Under the pieces are notes generated by a model. It was not told the DNA's origin, searched no databases, and was given only the letters and a program-made list of their open reading frames with translations. 64,000 nucleotides of DNA from Sphingomonas sanxanigenens DSM 19645 = NX02 (lineage in GTDB: Bacteria; Pseudomonadota; Alphaproteobacteria; Sphingomonadales; Sphingomonadaceae). Position numbers and translations under genes: made by a program. Where the stretch lies: assembly GCF_000512205.2 (NCBI RefSeq), contig NZ_CP006644.1, positions 186,001 to 250,000 on the forward strand, written 5' to 3'. Every line of letters starts with the position of its first letter. The stretch's first letter is position 1. Positions 1 to 7,777 of this stretch are shown here, piece after piece.

Positions 1-226
1 CGTCGCCGACGAGGCCGGCGGGGAGTTCGAGGCAATAGGCGCCGATCGGCACGCGATACTGCTCGACCAGCAGCACATGCCGTTCATCGTCGATCGCGAC
101 GATCACCGCCGCCTCGATGCCGCGCGCGCGGCCGACATATTCCCAGCGTCCGCGGCGCTTGGCGGTGATGAACCGCCCGGCCCACATGATCTCCTCGGGG
201 GTGGCGTCGCGTTCTTCGGGCGTCAT
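1..226 (-). CDS. NUDIX hydrolase, N-terminal part (runs off left edge)
   Basis: Reading left from an ATG at 226 gives 75 codons without a stop before the edge. The translation has the N-terminal pattern of ADP-ribose pyrophosphatase-type NUDIX proteins: a beta strand with AAVIVAIDD, then LLVEQYRVP and LELPAGLVGD just before the edge. The Nudix box itself would lie beyond the window, so catalytic residues cannot be checked. Its ATG overlaps the stop of the upstream TPM gene by 4 nt (ATGA), suggesting translational coupling in a minus-strand operon with the two TPM genes and lemA. Family-level function is hydrolysis of nucleoside-diphosphate-linked compounds; the substrate is not decided here. 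Confidence 0.75.
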   Translation of the reverse strand, partial: MTPEERDATPEEIMWAGRFITAKRRGRWEYVGRARGIEAAVIVAIDDERHVLLVEQYRVPIGAYCLELPAGLVGD

Positions 227-909
227 AGCTCAATCAGCCGGTCGGGAAGTTCGTTCACATCATCCTCGCTCTTGGGGAAATGCCGGGCCAGCACCATGCC
301 GACCTGCGCCACCGCCGCCGCCATGCCCTCGCCGGGGCGGCCGGCGCGAACATGGTCGATCATTGCCGCCATCGCGTCGCCCCAGCATTCGGAGGTCACC
401 TTGGCGGCGATCGCGCTGTCGGCGACGATCTCGGCGCGATGCTCGGCGATCGACAGGTAGATCACGATGCCGACGCGCCCGCGCGTGCGATATTCCGCGC
501 CGACCTTGAACAACTGGATCGCGCGCGCCCGCACCCGCCGGTTCCGCACGCCGCGCGGCGTCAGCGCCAGCCGCAGCGGCCGCCAGGCGAGCAGCAGCCA
601 CGCCGCGGCCGCCTTGATCGCAACCACGCCGAGCAGCACCGGCAGCAACTCGCCCGGCGCGATCGCTTCCTTCCAACCGCCGCCGGTCCAGTGGAACAGC
701 CAGGTGACATGCCCCGGCAGCAGCGCCGCCAGCGCCAGCACCGCAAGGACGACGCCGAGCACCCAGCAGAGCGCGACGTCGCGGTAATCGTCCGACCGGT
801 CGGCGACGATCGTCACGATCTCGCCATCGGTGCCGCGCTCCGCCGCCGCCACCGCCTCGGTGACCAGCCGATGGTCGGCCTCGCTCAGCGTCTTGAAGCC
901 CGTCGCCAT
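223..909 (-). CDS. TPM-domain membrane protein
   Basis: 228 aa if started at the ATG at 909, which overlaps the upstream TPM gene stop (TGATG). A longer frame reaches upstream, but only as Arg-rich sequence antisense to the Gly-rich tail of the neighbour, so it was rejected. Two hydrophobic segments lie at about residues 45-65 and 87-108. A TPM-like alpha/beta core follows (GIVIYLSIAEHRAEIVADS, about 140-165). TPM domains occur in YgcG-like bacterial proteins and in a thylakoid acid phosphatase of photosystem repair; the bacterial role is poorly defined. Adjacency to a second TPM protein and LemA is a recurrent arrangement suggesting a joint envelope function. Confidence 0.8.
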   Translation of the reverse strand: MATGFKTLSEADHRLVTEAVAAAERGTDGEIVTIVADRSDDYRDVALCWVLGVVLAVLALAALLPGHVTWLFHWTGGGWKEAIAPGELLPVLLGVVAIKAAAAWLLLAWRPLRLALTPRGVRNRRVRARAIQLFKVGAEYRTRGRVGIVIYLSIAEHRAEIVADSAIAAKVTSECWGDAMAAMIDHVRAGRPGEGMAAAVAQVGMVLARHFPKSEDDVNELPDRLIEL

Positions 910-1691
910 CACCAGCTCCCCGATGCGCCGCCGCCACCGAACGACCCGCCGCCGCCCGAAAAGCCGCCGCCACCGCCCCAACTCGATCCGCCGCCGCTCC
1001 ACGAGGAGCCCGATCCCCAGCTGTCGCCGCCGCCCCAGATGATCACCGGGGCGCCGCCGCCGCGATAGCTGCGGCCGCCGCGCGCGCGGGAAAGGATGAA
1101 GATGATCGCGAAGAACAGGACCACCAGCACCACCACCCCCAGCCAGTTGGGCGCCTCATCCTCCTTGGCCTGTTCGGCGAGGATGCGCTTGGCGCGGGCC
1201 TCGGCCTGCGGGGCGGGGAGGCGGAGCTGCGCCAGCACCGCATCGGCGCCGGCGCGGATCCCGCCTGGCATGTCGCCCGCGCGAAAGCGCGGCAGGATCT
1301 GCTTCTCGACGATCAGCCCGGTCAGCCCGTTGGTCAGGATCGGGGTGAGGCCATAGCCGACCTCAATGCGGACGGCGCGATCGTTGGGCGCGACCAGCAG
1401 GATCACGCCGTCGTTGATCTCCTTGCGGCCGATCGCCCATTCGCGGCCCAGCCGATAGCCATAATCCTCGATCGGCCGGCCCTCGAGGCTCGGCACGGTG
1501 GCGATCACGAACTGCTGGCCGTTCAGCTTCTCCAGCGCGTCGAGATCGGCGGTGAGCTGCGCTTCCTCGGCCGGCGGGATGATGTTGGCGGCGTCGACCA
1601 CCCGGCCGGTCAGCTTGGGAAAGGTCTGCGCGGCCGCCGGGGTGGCGATCAGTGTGGCGAGCAACGCCAGCAGGACGCCAAGCAGGCGCAT
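909..1691 (-). CDS. TPM-domain protein, YgcG type, secreted and anchored
   Basis: 260 aa. Residues 1-22 form a Sec signal peptide ending in PAAAQ. The TPM domain spans about 25-150, with FVIATVPSLEGRPIEDYGYR and VRIEVGYGLTPILTNG typical of the family. A single transmembrane segment lies near 185-203, followed by a Gly/Ser/Trp-rich low-complexity tail (about 215-260), as in YgcG proteins. It is predicted to place the TPM domain in the periplasm. It starts 3 nt after the lemA stop and ends overlapping the next TPM gene, so the three are probably one transcript. The molecular activity is unknown; the family call is firm. Confidence 0.85.
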   Translation of the reverse strand: MRLLGVLLALLATLIATPAAAQTFPKLTGRVVDAANIIPPAEEAQLTADLDALEKLNGQQFVIATVPSLEGRPIEDYGYRLGREWAIGRKEINDGVILLVAPNDRAVRIEVGYGLTPILTNGLTGLIVEKQILPRFRAGDMPGGIRAGADAVLAQLRLPAPQAEARAKRILAEQAKEDEAPNWLGVVVLVVLFFAIIFILSRARGGRSYRGGGAPVIIWGGGDSWGSGSSWSGGGSSWGGGGGFSGGGGSFGGGGASGSW

Positions 1692-1694
1692 TCG

Positions 1695-2303
1695 CTACTT
1701 CGCGATGCCGCCGAAATCGACGGTCGGCGCCTTGTCGCTGCCGGGGGCGGCCTTGAACGGCGTCATCGGCTTGGAGCCGTAGACGATGTTGGCGCCGATC
1801 ACCGCGGGGAAGGTGCGGATTTCCGTGTTATAGGCCTGCACCGCACCATTATAGTCGCGGCGGGCGACGTTGATCTGGTTCTCGGTGCCCGCGAGCTCCT
1901 TCTGGAGCGCGATGAAATTGTCGTTGGTCTTGAGGTTCGGATAATTCTCGGTGACGACCAGCAGCCGGCCGAGCGCGCCGCTGAGCTGGTTCTGCGCCGC
2001 CTCGAACGCCTCGACCTTCGCCGGATCGGTGAGATCGTCGGCGTTGAGCTGGACGGAGGTGGCCTTCGCGCGCGCCTCGGTCACCTCGCGCAGGGTCGTG
2101 CGCTCCTGGATGGCAGCGGCTTCCACCGTCTTGACCAGATTGGGGATCAGGTCGGCGCGGCGCTGATATTCGGCCTCCACATCGGCCCAGCGCGCCTTGG
2201 CGTTTTCCTCGGCCGTGGGGATGGAGTTGATCCCGCAGCTCGACAACGACAGGATCAGCGCCGGCGCGGCAAGCGCTGCGGCCAGGCGGCGGGCGAACGG
2301 CAT
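1695..2303 (-). CDS. lemA: LemA family lipoprotein
   Basis: 202 aa. The ATG at 2303 is preceded by a GGAG (2312-2315). It opens with a lipoprotein signal whose lipobox is LSSC (Cys at about residue 23). The mature part is the all-helical LemA fold, with ADVEAEYQRRADLIPNLVKT near the start and ENYPNLKTNDNFIALQKEL in the middle, both diagnostic. A longer upstream frame lacks similarity and has no better ribosome site. LemA proteins are membrane-anchored helical bundles, often encoded next to TPM/YgcG proteins as here. Their biochemical role is not established. Confidence 0.92.
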   Translation of the reverse strand: MPFARRLAAALAAPALILSLSSCGINSIPTAEENAKARWADVEAEYQRRADLIPNLVKTVEAAAIQERTTLREVTEARAKATSVQLNADDLTDPAKVEAFEAAQNQLSGALGRLLVVTENYPNLKTNDNFIALQKELAGTENQINVARRDYNGAVQAYNTEIRTFPAVIGANIVYGSKPMTPFKAAPGSDKAPTVDFGGIAK

Positions 2304-2438
2304 TGGAAAACTCCCTCGATCGTCTCGTGCCTGCCGCGTACCGCACCGCCGCCCGCGCCGCAATGAGGGGTTCCATCCATCGTGCGATCCGTCCACATGG
2401 GGGTGGGGCGGCAGGAACGATCAGTCAGGGGACAGTTC

Positions 2439-2885
2439 ATGCTTAACGAGTTCAAGGCCTTCATCGCGCGCGGCAATGTGCTCGACCTTGCGGTCGCGGT
2501 GATCATCGGTGCCGCGTTCGGGAAGATCGTCACCTCGTTGACCGAGGATGTCATCATGCCGGTGATCGGCTGGATCTTCGGCGGCTTCGATTTCTCGGGC
2601 TATTTCGTGCGGCTGGGGGATATACCGGCGGACTTCAAGGGATCGGCGACCAGCTATGCGGACCTCAAGGCCGCGAGCGTGCCGATGTTCGGCTATGGCC
2701 AGTTCATCACTGTGGCGGTGAACTTCGTCATTCTCGCCTTCATCATCTTCCTGCTGGTGCGCTTGGCCAACAAGCTGATCGAAAAGCCGGCGCCGGCGCC
2801 GGCGCCGAAGGGGCCGAGCGAGGTGGATATCCTCAAGGAGATCCGCGACGAGCTGAAGAAGCAGTCGGAAGGCAAGCTTGGGTGA
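2439..2885 (+). CDS. mscL: large-conductance mechanosensitive channel MscL
   Basis: 148 aa. The ATG at 2439 follows AGGGGA and gives the canonical N terminus [20 protein letters not shown]; the 19 codons upstream in frame are not family-like. TM1 is at about 16-45 with the GAAFGKIV pore-lining motif. TM2 is at about 85-110, followed by an Ala/Pro-rich linker and the C-terminal helical bundle ([13 protein letters not shown]). MscL is a homopentameric inner-membrane valve that opens under hypo-osmotic tension. It is transcribed away from lemA and convergent with the small-membrane-protein/polyprenyl-synthase operon, with hairpins between them. Confidence 0.95.
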   Translation: MLNEFKAFIARGNVLDLAVAVIIGAAFGKIVTSLTEDVIMPVIGWIFGGFDFSGYFVRLGDIPADFKGSATSYADLKAASVPMFGYGQFITVAVNFVILAFIIFLLVRLANKLIEKPAPAPAPKGPSEVDILKEIRDELKKQSEGKLG

Positions 2886-2897
2886 AGTGGGGGAAAG

Positions 2898-3034
2898 CCC
2901 CTCTCCCCTTGGGGAGCTGGGGCATTCCCACATCTGGCTGAGAACCAAATGGTCCTCCCCGGGCTTTGCTCGGGGAGGACATGAACCGATCGCTCGCCTT
3001 CCGATATGTGCATGCGATAGCCGAGGGGAGAGGG
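2898..3034. repeat. extragenic repeat-like element between convergent genes
   Basis: An 11-base CCCCTCTCCCC at 2898-2908 is matched in inverse by GGGGAGAGGG at 3025-3034, with a strong hairpin (2952-2980) inside. The same CCCTCTCCCC theme recurs at 4657-4902. The layout looks like a dispersed sphingomonad intergenic repeat, inferred from these copies alone. Confidence 0.45.
2952..2980. terminator. hairpin, probable bidirectional terminator
   Basis: Perfect 10-bp stem (GTCCTCCCCG at 2952-2961 with CGGGGAGGAC at 2971-2980) and a 9-nt loop. It lies between mscL (+) and the gene ending at 3045 (-), where a bidirectional terminator is expected. There is no U-tract, so it may equally be part of the repeat element. 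Confidence 0.5.
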
Positions 3035-3044
3035 CGTGACGCTC

Positions 3045-3236
3045 CTACAAATCCACCCATTCCGGCCCGCCGGGCCAGATCACATCCTCCACCTTGTCGC
3101 CGATCAGGGTGACGCCGCCCAGCAGCATCAGGACGATCGAGAGATCCAGCAGCAGCACGCCGGCGAACGCGACATAGGGATGGAACGGCCCGACCCGGTC
3201 GAACCCGTCGGAAAGCGGCGCGCGGCGGCGCTGCAT
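3045..3236 (-). CDS. small single-pass membrane protein
   Basis: 63 aa from the ATG at 3236, which overlaps the stop of the polyprenyl synthase gene (TGATG); a TTG one codon earlier is less likely. It has a basic N terminus (MQRRR), one strongly hydrophobic stretch at about residues 22-45, and an acidic/aromatic tail ending WPGGPEWVDL. No family is recognised. Tight coupling to the upstream prenyl synthase supports it being a real gene. Its role is unknown. Confidence 0.6.
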   Translation of the reverse strand: MQRRRAPLSDGFDRVGPFHPYVAFAGVLLLDLSIVLMLLGGVTLIGDKVEDVIWPGGPEWVDL

Positions 3237-4249
3237 CAATAGGCCCGGGCGACCGCGAACTCGACCGCCTCGACCATCGCGGCCTTGGCGGCGCTGGCGT
3301 GGAACCCGCCGATCGCGTCGATCGCGCGCTGGCCGTAGAGGCGGGCGCGGGCCATGGTGTCGGCGATCGCGCCGCTGTCGCGCAGCAGCTGCGTCGCGTG
3401 GGCGAGATCCTCGTCGCTCACCCGGTGGCCGGCGATCGCCTCGCGCCAGAACGCCTTCTCGCTTTCGGACCCGCGCGCATAGGCGAGGATCACCGGCAGG
3501 GTCACCTTGCCGTCGCGGAAATCGTCGCCGGCATCCTTGCCCATCGTCGCGCCGTCGGAGGCATAGTCGATCGCATCGTCGACGAGCTGGAAGGCGATGC
3601 CCAGGTTGCGGCCGTAGGAATCGAGCGCCAGTTCGGCCGTCTCGTCACGCTCGGCCACCACCGCGGCGATGCGGCAGGCGGCGGCGAACAGCGCGGCGGT
3701 CTTGGCGCCGATGATCTCCAGATAGCGATCCTCGCCCAGATCGATGCGGCGCTGCGCGGTGAGCTGGTTGACCTCGCCCTCGGCGATCACCGCGCTGGCG
3801 TTGGAGAGGATCCGCAGCACCTTGAGGCTGCCTTCCTCCACCATCAGCTCGAACGACCGGCTGAACAGGAAATCGCCCACCAGCACGCTCGCCGGGTTGC
3901 CCCAGATGATGTTGGCGGTGCGGCGGCCGCGGCGCATGCCGGAGCCGTCGACGACATCGTCGTGCAGCAACGTCGCGGTGTGGATGAACTCCACGGCGGC
4001 CGCCAGCTTGTGGTGGCGCGATCCGGTATAGTCGAGCAGCCGGGCGCTCGCCAAGGTCAGCATCGGGCGCATGCGTTTGCCGCCGCCGGCGATGAGGTGG
4101 CCGGCGAGTTCGGGGATCAGCGGGATCTCCGACTGCATCCGGGCCAGGATCACCTGGTTGACGGCGTTCATGTCACTCGCAACGAGGCCGAGCATCGCGT
4201 CGAGCGAGGGCGGCCGCGAGGGGTTCATACGATGTACTGTCGCGCTCAT
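3236..4249 (-). CDS. ispB: all-trans long-chain polyprenyl diphosphate synthase
   Basis: 337 aa from the ATG at 4249; an alternative ATG lies at 4228. It has the two Asp-rich metal sites of trans-prenyltransferases: LLHDDVVDGSGMRRG (first, DDxxD type) and LVDDAIDYASD (second). GGGKRMRP for IPP binding and the following Gly/Lys-rich GKDAGDDFRDGKVTLP are also present. This is the octaprenyl/nonaprenyl/decaprenyl class that makes the ubiquinone side chain from FPP and IPP. It is not a GGPP synthase, so it should not be read as the carotenoid crtE. Product length cannot be set from sequence by eye. It diverges from the chorismate mutase-like gene and is followed by a coupled small membrane protein. 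Confidence 0.88.
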   Translation of the reverse strand: MSATVHRMNPSRPPSLDAMLGLVASDMNAVNQVILARMQSEIPLIPELAGHLIAGGGKRMRPMLTLASARLLDYTGSRHHKLAAAVEFIHTATLLHDDVVDGSGMRRGRRTANIIWGNPASVLVGDFLFSRSFELMVEEGSLKVLRILSNASAVIAEGEVNQLTAQRRIDLGEDRYLEIIGAKTAALFAAACRIAAVVAERDETAELALDSYGRNLGIAFQLVDDAIDYASDGATMGKDAGDDFRDGKVTLPVILAYARGSESEKAFWREAIAGHRVSDEDLAHATQLLRDSGAIADTMARARLYGQRAIDAIGGFHASAAKAAMVEAVEFAVARAY

Positions 4250-4348
4250 GCCCGCCCGCATTGGCGCGGCTGCGCGTCGAACGCAAGCACATAGCCCTTG
4301 CAAAGCGGCCCGGCTGCGCCGCAAAGGCGCCGGATGAAGGGAGTGACG

Positions 4349-4628
4349 ATGACCGACGAGACGTTGCAGCGGTACCGCGAGAGCATCGACAATATCGACG
4401 CGGCGCTGGTGTTCATGCTGGCGGAGCGCTTCAAGGTCACCCAGGCGGGTGGGCCAATACAAGGCCGAGGCGGGGCTGCCGCCCGCCGATGCCGGCCGCG
4501 AGGATCGCCAGATCGCCCGGCTGCGCGCGCTGGCCGGCGATGCGAATCTCGATCCCGATTTCACCGAGAAATTCCTGCGCTTCATCATCGACGAGGTGAT
4601 CCGCCACCACCGCCAGCTTCAGGCCTGA
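4349..4628 (+). pseudogene. chorismate mutase, broken by a one-base frameshift
   Basis: The ATG at 4349 follows GGGAG and reads MTDETLQRYRESIDNIDAAL and on to FKVTQA, the start of an AroQ-type chorismate mutase. At about 4447-4452 (GCGGGTGGGCC) the frame breaks. Removing one G gives VGQYKAEAGLPPADAGRED and then FTEKFLRFIIDEVIRHHRQL up to TGA at 4626-4628. The joined product is 92 aa, the usual length. The active-site Arg/Lys/Glu pattern of the AroQ helix bundle is otherwise intact, including the helix-1 Arg. The enzyme would convert chorismate to prephenate for Phe/Tyr synthesis. A single extra G in a G-rich run suggests either a sequencing error or a recent mutation. The remaining codons are undecayed. 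Confidence 0.8.
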
Positions 4629-4656
4629 ACGCCCGGGGGTGATTCGCGATCTAAAG

Positions 4657-4834
4657 CCCTCGCCCCTACGGGGAGAGGGAAAGGTCCGCAGAGCGGACCA
4701 GGGAGAGGGGCAGTCGCGCCAAGCGTACAGGTTCTGACCGGCTCGCTCTGAAAGCCGCAGTGCTGAGCCCTCCGAACCTTTACGCCCCGCGCGACTTCCC
4801 CCTCTCCCCGTCCCTCTCCCCGTAGGGGCGAGGG
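4657..4834. repeat. inverted-repeat intergenic element with internal hairpin
   Basis: A 23-bp sequence at 4657-4679 recurs as an exact inverse at 4812-4834 (core CCCCTACGGGG). Between them is a perfect 7-bp hairpin at 4683-4699 (GGTCCGC, AGA, GCGGACC) just downstream of the chorismate mutase stop, which may act as its terminator. A further GGGAGAGGGG lies at 4894-4903. The 291-nt gap 4629-4919 holds only this; no gene was seen. Confidence 0.6.
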
Positions 4835-4919
4835 GGCGCGGCGGCAGCCCCTCTCAATTCTTTTGCGATCTGTGATCCGATAGTGCCCTTCGCGGGAGAG
4901 GGGCTTAAGCTAAGCCCCC

Positions 4920-6245
4920 TCAAGCGAACGCCGTCTCCGCGAACCGCACGGGCCGGCCCGACGCGGTATTGGCAAGCTGCCCGTCCCACATCACCCGCCG
5001 GCCGCGGATGATCGTGCCGATCGGCTTGCCGGTCAGCGCCATGTCGGTGAAGGGAGACCAGCCGCAGCGGCTGGCGAGCCAGCTTTCCGCCACGGTCCAC
5101 TGCGCCTTGAGATCGACGATGGTGAAATCCGCGTCATAGCCTGCGGCGATGCGGCCCTTGCCGGCGATGTTGAACACGCGCTGCGGCCCCGCCGAGGTCA
5201 GCTCGATCACGCGCTGCAGGGTCGTGCGGCCCTTGGCGACATGATCGAGCATCAGCGGCAGCAGGGTCTGCACGCCCGGCATGCCCGAGGGGCTTGCGGG
5301 ATAGGCCTGCGCCTTTTCTTCCAGCGTGTGCGGCGCATGGTCCGATCCGAGCACGTCGGGCACGCCCTGGTTCAGCCAGTGCCACAGCCCGTCGCGGTGC
5401 GCGCCCGAGCGGATCGGCGGGTTCATCTGCGCGAAGGTGCCGAGGCGCGGATAGGCGTCCTCACCCGCGAGCGTCAGGTGCTGCGGCGTCACCTCGCAGG
5501 TGGCGACATCCTTGTGCCCGGCGATCACTTCGAGCTCGGCGGGGGTGGTCACGTGGAGGATGTGGATCCGCCGCCGCGCGGCACGGGCGAGGGTGAGGAT
5601 GCGGCGCGTCGCCAGCATCGCGCTCTCGTCGTCGCGCCACACCGGGTGGCTTGAAGGATCGCCCGCCACGCGTTCGCCGGCGCGTTCCTGCATCCGCGCC
5701 TCATCCTCGGCGTGGATCGCCACGCGCCGCCGGCCGGAGGCGAGCACCCGCGCCAGTTCGCCGTCTTCCGAAACCAGCAGGTCGCCGGTCGAGGCGCCCA
5801 TGAAGATCTTGACCCCCGCGGTGCCCGGCAGCCGCTCCAGCTCGGCGAGCATCGGCGCGTTGGCCGAGGTGGCGCCGACATAGAAGGCATGGTCGCACCA
5901 CATCCGGTCGTAGGCACGGTCGAGCTTGTGGTTGAGCGCCTCGGCGCTGTCCGTGTTGGGCTTGGTGTTGGGCATCTCGAACACCGCGGTCACGCCGCCG
6001 AGCACCGCCGCGCGGCTGCCCGATTCGAGATCCTCCTTATGCTCCAGCCCCGGTTCGCGGAAATGGACCTGGCTGTCGATCACGCCGGGCAGCACCGTCA
6101 GCCCCGCGCAGTCGATCGTCTCGCCGGCATCGCCATCGACGCCGATCGCCGCGATTCGCCCGTCGCGCACGCCGATCGAGACTTCGGCGGGACCACCCGG
6201 GGTCCACACCATGCCGTTCCTGAGGATGAGATCGTAAGTCGCCAT
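4920..6245 (-). CDS. dihydroorotase-family amidohydrolase (PyrC-like)
   Basis: 441 aa, cyclic amidohydrolase family (dihydroorotase, allantoinase, hydantoinase). Metal-site landmarks are VHFREPGLEHKEDLE near residue 60, GVKIFMGASTG (candidate carbamylated Lys), IHAEDE, IHILHVTTPAE, and GSDHAPHTLEEKA for the catalytic Asp. The first metal His of the usual HxH is replaced: the sequence reads IDSQVHFREPG, giving QxH. I recall this form in other alphaproteobacterial proteins annotated as dihydroorotase, so it may be a clade feature, but true dihydroorotase activity is not certain. The likely reaction is cyclisation of N-carbamoyl-aspartate in pyrimidine synthesis, or related amide chemistry. It diverges from ygfZ with a 41-nt gap. 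Confidence 0.8.
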   Translation of the reverse strand: MATYDLILRNGMVWTPGGPAEVSIGVRDGRIAAIGVDGDAGETIDCAGLTVLPGVIDSQVHFREPGLEHKEDLESGSRAAVLGGVTAVFEMPNTKPNTDSAEALNHKLDRAYDRMWCDHAFYVGATSANAPMLAELERLPGTAGVKIFMGASTGDLLVSEDGELARVLASGRRRVAIHAEDEARMQERAGERVAGDPSSHPVWRDDESAMLATRRILTLARAARRRIHILHVTTPAELEVIAGHKDVATCEVTPQHLTLAGEDAYPRLGTFAQMNPPIRSGAHRDGLWHWLNQGVPDVLGSDHAPHTLEEKAQAYPASPSGMPGVQTLLPLMLDHVAKGRTTLQRVIELTSAGPQRVFNIAGKGRIAAGYDADFTIVDLKAQWTVAESWLASRCGWSPFTDMALTGKPIGTIIRGRRVMWDGQLANTASGRPVRFAETAFA

Positions 6246-6286
6246 GCTGTCTTCCTTTCCGCGCGCCGCCTTCCTACCTGTGCTCC

Positions 6287-7003
6287 ATGCCGCAGACCAC
6301 CCTTGCCGATCGCGCCGTGCTTCGTCTCTCGGGAGAGGATGTCCGCGGCTTCCTCCAGGGCCTCGTCACCAATGACGTGTCCGGGCCGCTGCCGGTCTGG
6401 GCGGGGCTGCTCACCGCGCAGGGCAAGGCGCTGTTCGACTTCATCCTGTGGGCCGATGGCGACGATGTGCTGGTCGACTGCGAGGCAACCCAGATCGACG
6501 CGCTGGCCCGCCGGCTGACGCTTTACCGGCTGCGGCGCCCGATCACGATCGCGCGTGACGAAGCGCTGGCGGTGCATTGGTCGCCGGAGCCGGGGGAGGG
6601 GGTGCCCGATCCGCGCCTCGACGCGCTCGGCCATCGCTGGGTCGCCCCGGCCGACGAACCGGTCGCAGGCTGGCCCGCGCACCGGCTGGCGCTCGGCGTC
6701 ACCGAGGGTGTCGACGAGCTGGGGCAGGACAAGACGCTCTGGCTGGAATGCAACGCCGCCGAGCTGAACGGCGTCAGCTTCGCCAAGGGCTGCTATGTGG
6801 GGCAGGAGAATACCGCGCGGATGAACTGGCGGCAGAAGGTCAACCGCCGGCTGGTCGTCACGCCCGGCGCCGAGCCGACCGACCGCACGCGCATCGCCTA
6901 TCCCGACCTCGGGCTGAAGGTGGAGCATCTGCGCGTGGAGACGATCGACCCCTCGGCCGCGCCGGCGTGGATGCGCGCGGCGCTCGTGGTGGCGGAAGGC
7001 TGA
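6287..7003 (+). CDS. ygfZ: YgfZ/CAF17-like folate-binding protein
   Basis: 238 aa. It has the GcvT-like fold start (LSGEDVRGFLQGLVTNDVSG), LTAQGKALFDFILW, and the signature KGCYVGQENTARM with the conserved Cys near residue 169. YgfZ/CAF17 proteins bind tetrahydrofolate and help assemble or repair certain Fe-S enzymes. The protein is shorter than E. coli YgfZ but normal for alphaproteobacteria. It is divergently transcribed from the amidohydrolase gene. Confidence 0.9.
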   Translation: MPQTTLADRAVLRLSGEDVRGFLQGLVTNDVSGPLPVWAGLLTAQGKALFDFILWADGDDVLVDCEATQIDALARRLTLYRLRRPITIARDEALAVHWSPEPGEGVPDPRLDALGHRWVAPADEPVAGWPAHRLALGVTEGVDELGQDKTLWLECNAAELNGVSFAKGCYVGQENTARMNWRQKVNRRLVVTPGAEPTDRTRIAYPDLGLKVEHLRVETIDPSAAPAWMRAALVVAEG

Positions 7004-7064
7004 GGGGCGATACGTTCGAACACATGATCGGCAGGGCGGTGGCGGCCTGGCGCCTTATAGCGTT

Positions 7065-7238
7065 TCAGCAGGGAATATAGGCTGCCCCGGCGGCGATGGT
7101 CAGCGCGCGATCATCGGTCTCGAACGGGTTCCCGAGCGGCGCCTCGTGCGCGAATGCCGGGGCTGCGGCGGCGACCAGGACGACGGTCGCCAGTGCCAGG
7201 GCAACGATCTTGCCCGGCAGCGAAAGCTGTTGCTGCAA
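7065..7238 (-). CDS. small secreted protein, TTG start
   Basis: 57 aa, starting TTG at 7238 after AAGGA (spacing about 8). Residues 1-29 are a clear signal peptide (basic GK, hydrophobic ALALATVVLVAAAAP, cleavage at AFA-HE). The mature peptide is only about 28 residues (HEAPLGNPFETDD...AYIPC) with one C-terminal Cys. No family is recognised. It sits just downstream of the DUF2141 gene on the same strand. A different frame there is longer but encodes Arg/Ser-rich sequence with no family resemblance. The main doubts are the TTG start and the short length. Confidence 0.45.
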   Translation of the reverse strand: MQQQLSLPGKIVALALATVVLVAAAAPAFAHEAPLGNPFETDDRALTIAAGAAYIPC

Positions 7239-7321
7239 AACGATATTTCCTTCCAGATCTTGAGGCCGGAACGGCCGGAAGCCGGGAAAGGTTGCAACGC
7301 GGTGAACGAAGCGGAACGGCG

Positions 7322-7777
7322 TTAAAGGAAATATTTCAGCCGGATGCTTTGCGGCGCGGCCGACCCGGCAACCGAAAACTGCGCCGCGGCGAAGCGCGGC
7401 GGGCCGAACGCGAGCTTGGGGTTGCGCGAGAAGCCGACGCCTTCGCGCGGAATGCCGGCGAAGGTATCCAGCTTGCCATTGCCGTTTTCGTCATGGACGA
7501 CCGCGATGGCGTAGTCGCCGGCGGGGAGGGCCGGGATTTCGAGGCGCGGGCTGGCAGCGCTGATCGATCGGGTGATCGCGGTCGGATCGCCCTTGCAGTC
7601 CGGAAAGCGGTCCGGATTGGTCGTCAGGCAGATGCGCAGCATGCCCTTCGCCGACCGCAATCCTTCGAAGCGCGCGTCAACCGCGCCGGTCGGTGCCGCC
7701 GCCGCCGCCGGTAGCAGCACGACGGCCAGCATTGCGAACACCGCTCTGGTCGTCCCCGAAAGCGCCGATTCCGGCAT
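7322..7777 (-). CDS. DUF2141 periplasmic protein
   Basis: 151 aa from the ATG at 7777. A signal-like N terminus (FAMLAVVLLPAAAAAP) is followed by the small beta-sandwich DUF2141. Its hallmark is YAIAVVHDENGNGKLDTFAG (about residues 98-117), an EF-hand-like DxNxNGxLD loop, then GIPREGVGFSRNP. DUF2141 proteins are often encoded beside carotenoid or hydroxylase genes in sphingomonads, as here. The function is unknown; the acidic loop suggests Ca binding. Its start lies about 100 nt inside the upstream desaturase-family gene. A start at 7732 would reduce the overlap but lose the basic residue of the signal peptide. Confidence 0.8.
   Translation of the reverse strand: MPESALSGTTRAVFAMLAVVLLPAAAAAPTGAVDARFEGLRSAKGMLRICLTTNPDRFPDCKGDPTAITRSISAASPRLEIPALPAGDYAIAVVHDENGNGKLDTFAGIPREGVGFSRNPKLAFGPPRFAAAQFSVAGSAAPQSIRLKYFL

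Noticed and set aside
3236-4249. Polyprenyl synthase as crtE of the carotenoid pathway
   Set aside because: Sequence pattern is of the long-chain ubiquinone type, and it sits outside the crt cluster.
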